From contig PXDM01000254.1 in NCBI GenBank assembly GCA_003565055.1, positions 1-24,164 of the forward strand: a stretch of 24,164 nucleotides of DNA, written 5' to 3'. Made by a program: the position numbers and the translations under genes. Below are positions 22,451 through 24,164 of the stretch, one piece after another. Each line of letters opens with the position of its first letter. Within the stretch, counting starts at the first letter, position 1. The notes beneath the pieces are model-generated. The model was not told the DNA's origin. It worked only from the letters and a program-made list of their open reading frames with translations, and searched no databases. The DNA comes from Paracoccaceae bacterium. Its GTDB lineage: Bacteria; Pseudomonadota; Alphaproteobacteria; Rhodobacterales; Rhodobacteraceae.

Positions 22451-23431
22451 ATGATGCGATCCAAACGCGTTCTGGCCCTGCTGGCCTCTGTTGCGGCATG
22501 TGCTGCAGCGATGTCTGCGGGGGCGCAGACTGTCTATGTCAGTAATGAGCGCAGCAATGACATCACCATCATTGACCATGCGACGATGGAAGTGATCGAC
22601 ACGATCCCAGTCGGCCAGCGCCCGCGCGGGCTCAACCTCAGCCATGACGGCAAGTATCTCTATATCCTCGCGTCAGATGACGACACGGTGCAGGTGATGG
22701 ATACTGAAACCCGCCAGATCATCCACAACTTGCCCTCTGGTCCAGACCCGGAACTTGGCGTCCTGCATCCGTCGGGTGATGTGCTTTACGTCGCCAATGA
22801 GGACGACAATCTGGTGACGGCCATCGACGTGCATAACCGGCGTATCCTTGCGGAAATCCCTGTGGGGATCGAGCCGGAAGGTATGGGAGTCAGCCCTGAC
22901 GGGCGCGTGGTGGTCAATACCTCCGAAACAACCAACATGGCGCATTTCATCGACACTGAGAGTTTCGAGATCTTCGCCAATATCCTCGTCGATTCTCGCC
23001 CGCGCTTTGCGGAATTCACCTCTGACGGCTCACTGCTCTATGTCAGCTCCGAGATTGGCGGCACAGTCAGCGTGATCGACCCCTCCGTGCCCGAGATCAT
23101 CCATGTCATCGAGTTCGACATTCCCGGCATCCCGCCCGAAGCGATCCAACCTGTCGGGGTGCGCGCCACGGAAGACGGTTCCAAGGTTTTCGTGGCGCTC
23201 GGGCCGTCGAACCGCGTCGCCCGGATCAATGGCGAAACCTTCGAGGTCGAGCAATATTACCTCGTCGGGCAGCGGGTCTGGCAGCTCTATTTCACCCCGG
23301 ATGAGAAGTTTCTCTATTCCACCAACGGGATCTCCAACGATGTCTCGGTCATTGATGTCGAGCGCGACGAGGTAATCCGCTCCATTCAGGTCGGCCAGTT
23401 GCCCTGGGGCGTGGTCATCGCGGATCATTGA
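22451..23431 (+). CDS. PQQ-dependent catabolism-associated beta-propeller protein (YVTN repeats)
   Basis: The 326-residue exported protein has a signal peptide (cleavage near SAGAQT at about 23-27). About seven YVTN-type repeats follow, seen in VYVSNERSNDITIID, LYILASDDDTVQVMD, LYVANEDDNLVTAID, LLYVSSEIGGTVSVID and LYSTNGISNDVSVID. Each repeat ends in a V-G-x-x-P type turn (IPVGQRPRGLNLSHDGK, IPVGIEPEGMGVSPDGR). The fold is a seven-bladed propeller. It belongs to the propeller family that accompanies the PQQ-system binding protein encoded immediately upstream, and the pair is likely to act together in the periplasm, perhaps as a scaffold or ligand acceptor. A strong GGGAGGAG box precedes ATG 22451 (ATG 22454 is alternative). 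No enzymatic residues are evident. Confidence 0.88.
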   Translation: MMRSKRVLALLASVAACAAAMSAGAQTVYVSNERSNDITIIDHATMEVIDTIPVGQRPRGLNLSHDGKYLYILASDDDTVQVMDTETRQIIHNLPSGPDPELGVLHPSGDVLYVANEDDNLVTAIDVHNRRILAEIPVGIEPEGMGVSPDGRVVVNTSETTNMAHFIDTESFEIFANILVDSRPRFAEFTSDGSLLYVSSEIGGTVSVIDPSVPEIIHVIEFDIPGIPPEAIQPVGVRATEDGSKVFVALGPSNRVARINGETFEVEQYYLVGQRVWQLYFTPDEKFLYSTNGISNDVSVIDVERDEVIRSIQVGQLPWGVVIADH

Positions 23432-23453
23432 GAAAAACAGGGAGGGAACTGAC

Positions 23454-23900
23454 ATGAAACTCACACAATTCTGCACTGTGGCGCTTTGCATGGCCATCGC
23501 AGAGCCAGCCTTGCCACAGACCCGCACGCTGGAGCTCGGCTTTGCCGGGCTGATGGACCGTCGCAATCGGGTTGACCTCGGCGAGATCGTCCTGACCGCG
23601 GGCCGGATGGAGAATGAAGGCCCCTATACGCTCTTTTCGGGGGAATATTACCTGCTGACGATCACCGCCGACGGGACGCAGGAAATCGCCATCGAGGGGC
23701 CGGGGCTGTTTCGCAATATCTGGATCAATGAAGTGGTGATCAACGATATCGAAATCCGCCCGCTGGGGCTCGATTCCATCGAATTCGACGCGGCCGGATC
23801 GGCGCGGATCAGCTTTATCGCGATTCGCCCGGGCCAGTATGAGCTGCGCATTGTCGGCGCACGCGGCGATAGCCAGCGCGCGGCCTTCACGGTCCAGTAA
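23454..23900 (+). CDS. Small exported beta-rich protein of unknown function
   Basis: The 148-residue product has a signal peptide (MKLTQFCTVALCMAIAEPA, cleavage near LPQ). The mature domain of about 120 residues is predicted beta-sandwich by its alternating pattern (YYLLTITADGTQEIAIEGPG, IWINEVVINDIEIRPLG, ARISFIAIRPGQYELRIVG). It resembles a cupredoxin-like fold in strand order. However, the mature part has no histidine or cysteine that could bind copper, so it would be metal-free. AGGGAGGGAAC precedes the ATG, 22 bases after the propeller stop, so it belongs to the same operon. In this position other genomes often carry the ATPase and permease of the PQQ-linked ABC system. The function is unknown. 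Confidence 0.78.
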   Translation: MKLTQFCTVALCMAIAEPALPQTRTLELGFAGLMDRRNRVDLGEIVLTAGRMENEGPYTLFSGEYYLLTITADGTQEIAIEGPGLFRNIWINEVVINDIEIRPLGLDSIEFDAAGSARISFIAIRPGQYELRIVGARGDSQRAAFTVQ

Positions 23901-23902
23901 CG

Positions 23903-23970
23903 CGCGCGGCTTCGCGCGGCGGTCCCGGCGCGGGGCTCCACCTTTTTGTCGAGTTGTGAGCCCCGCGCCG
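23903..23970 (+). terminator. Tandem GC-rich hairpins between the binding-protein operon and the formaldehyde dehydrogenase gene
   Basis: The first stem is CGCGCG/CGCGCG at 23903-23908 and 23913-23918 with a 4-base loop, directly after the stop of the preceding gene. The second is a perfect 13-base stem at 23926-23938 and 23958-23970 with a 19-base loop containing five Ts. No T run follows the second stem, so efficiency is uncertain. It could attenuate readthrough into the dehydrogenase gene. Confidence 0.5.
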
Positions 23971-24049
23971 CGCTGCCAGACTGATCTCGGGCGATCCGGC
24001 AGCCTCAGCGCCGCCATCATGCGCCACAACAAGAACATCAGGAGGGATC

Positions 24050-24164
24050 ATGCGGACGAAGGCAGCGGTTGCGGTGCAGGCGGGCAAGCCGCTTGAAATC
24101 ATGGAGGTCAATCTCGAAGGCCCGCGTGCCGGCGAGGTGCTGGTCGAGATCAAGGCCACGGGCC
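24050..24164 (+). CDS. frmA: S-(hydroxymethyl)glutathione dehydrogenase (class III alcohol dehydrogenase), N-terminal fragment
   Basis: The 38 visible codons read MRTKAAVAVQAGKPLEIMEV and then LEGPRAGEVLVEIKATG, the standard N-terminus of glutathione-dependent formaldehyde dehydrogenases (called FlhA in Paracoccus, AdhI in Rhodobacter). The next residues, outside the window, should be the conserved CHTD zinc motif. The full-length enzyme is about 375 residues, cytoplasmic, and oxidises the formaldehyde-glutathione adduct with NAD to S-formylglutathione. An AGGAGGG box 4 bases before the ATG fixes the start. Its place after the XoxF genes couples methanol oxidation to formaldehyde removal. Truncation is due to the window edge only. 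Confidence 0.92.
   Translation, partial: MRTKAAVAVQAGKPLEIMEVNLEGPRAGEVLVEIKATG

Overview
The window looks like a chromosomal segment of a Rhodobacteraceae (Rhodobacterales, Alphaproteobacteria) methylotroph or facultative C1 user. The reasons are high GC with strongly G/C third codon positions, a lanthanide-type XoxF methanol dehydrogenase, a four-cysteine 'methanol metabolism' cytochrome c, an FlhR/FlhS-like two-component pair, and the start of a glutathione-dependent formaldehyde dehydrogenase at the right edge. Assignment to the family is inference from gene content; no rRNA or tRNA is present.

Left part (1-3234), an accessory and decayed region. It opens with the end of an IS3-family insertion sequence (start of orfA and one terminal repeat) that has landed inside a serine recombinase gene and cut off its DNA-binding end. 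Then come an orphan VapB-type antitoxin with its own palindrome, a small membrane-anchored hypothetical protein, and about 1.7 kb with no convincing gene.

Surface region (3235-6176). A large surface protein has an IgGFc-binding-like N-terminal domain joined to an autotransporter-like beta barrel. It is split by a one-base slip at a run of T residues. An IalB-family periplasmic protein follows 6 bases later.

Quinoprotein region (6375-24164). On the minus strand is a tightly overlapping operon: cytochrome c (XoxG-like), XoxJ-like binding protein, CxxxCW rhodanese-like protein, then binding protein, permease and ATPase of a NitT/TauT-type ABC transporter. A mosaic of small transcription units follows: a 68-residue cysteine protein, a periplasmic unknown, an SoxH-like zinc metallohydrolase and an SoxYZ-like carrier (the 'quinoprotein relay' families), and two more exported unknowns. 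A regulatory block comes next (NarL/FixJ-type response regulator, FIST-domain sensor, soluble hybrid histidine kinase), then xoxF itself and a DUF3280-like gene. A divergent plus-strand unit carries a periplasmic binding protein, a seven-bladed beta-propeller and a small exported beta protein, and then leads to the formaldehyde dehydrogenase.

Working model: XoxF oxidises methanol (and perhaps formaldehyde) in the periplasm using PQQ and a lanthanide, and passes electrons to the cytochrome with help from XoxJ. Formaldehyde is captured by glutathione in the cytoplasm and oxidised by the enzyme at the right edge. The FIST protein, kinase and regulator probably sense a C1-related signal and control the set. 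The SoxYZ-like, SoxH-like and rhodanese-like proteins form a periplasmic thiol-chemistry set whose biochemical role I do not know to be established; this is the most interesting unexplained system here. All functional assignments come from reading motifs and remembered family patterns, not from a database search.
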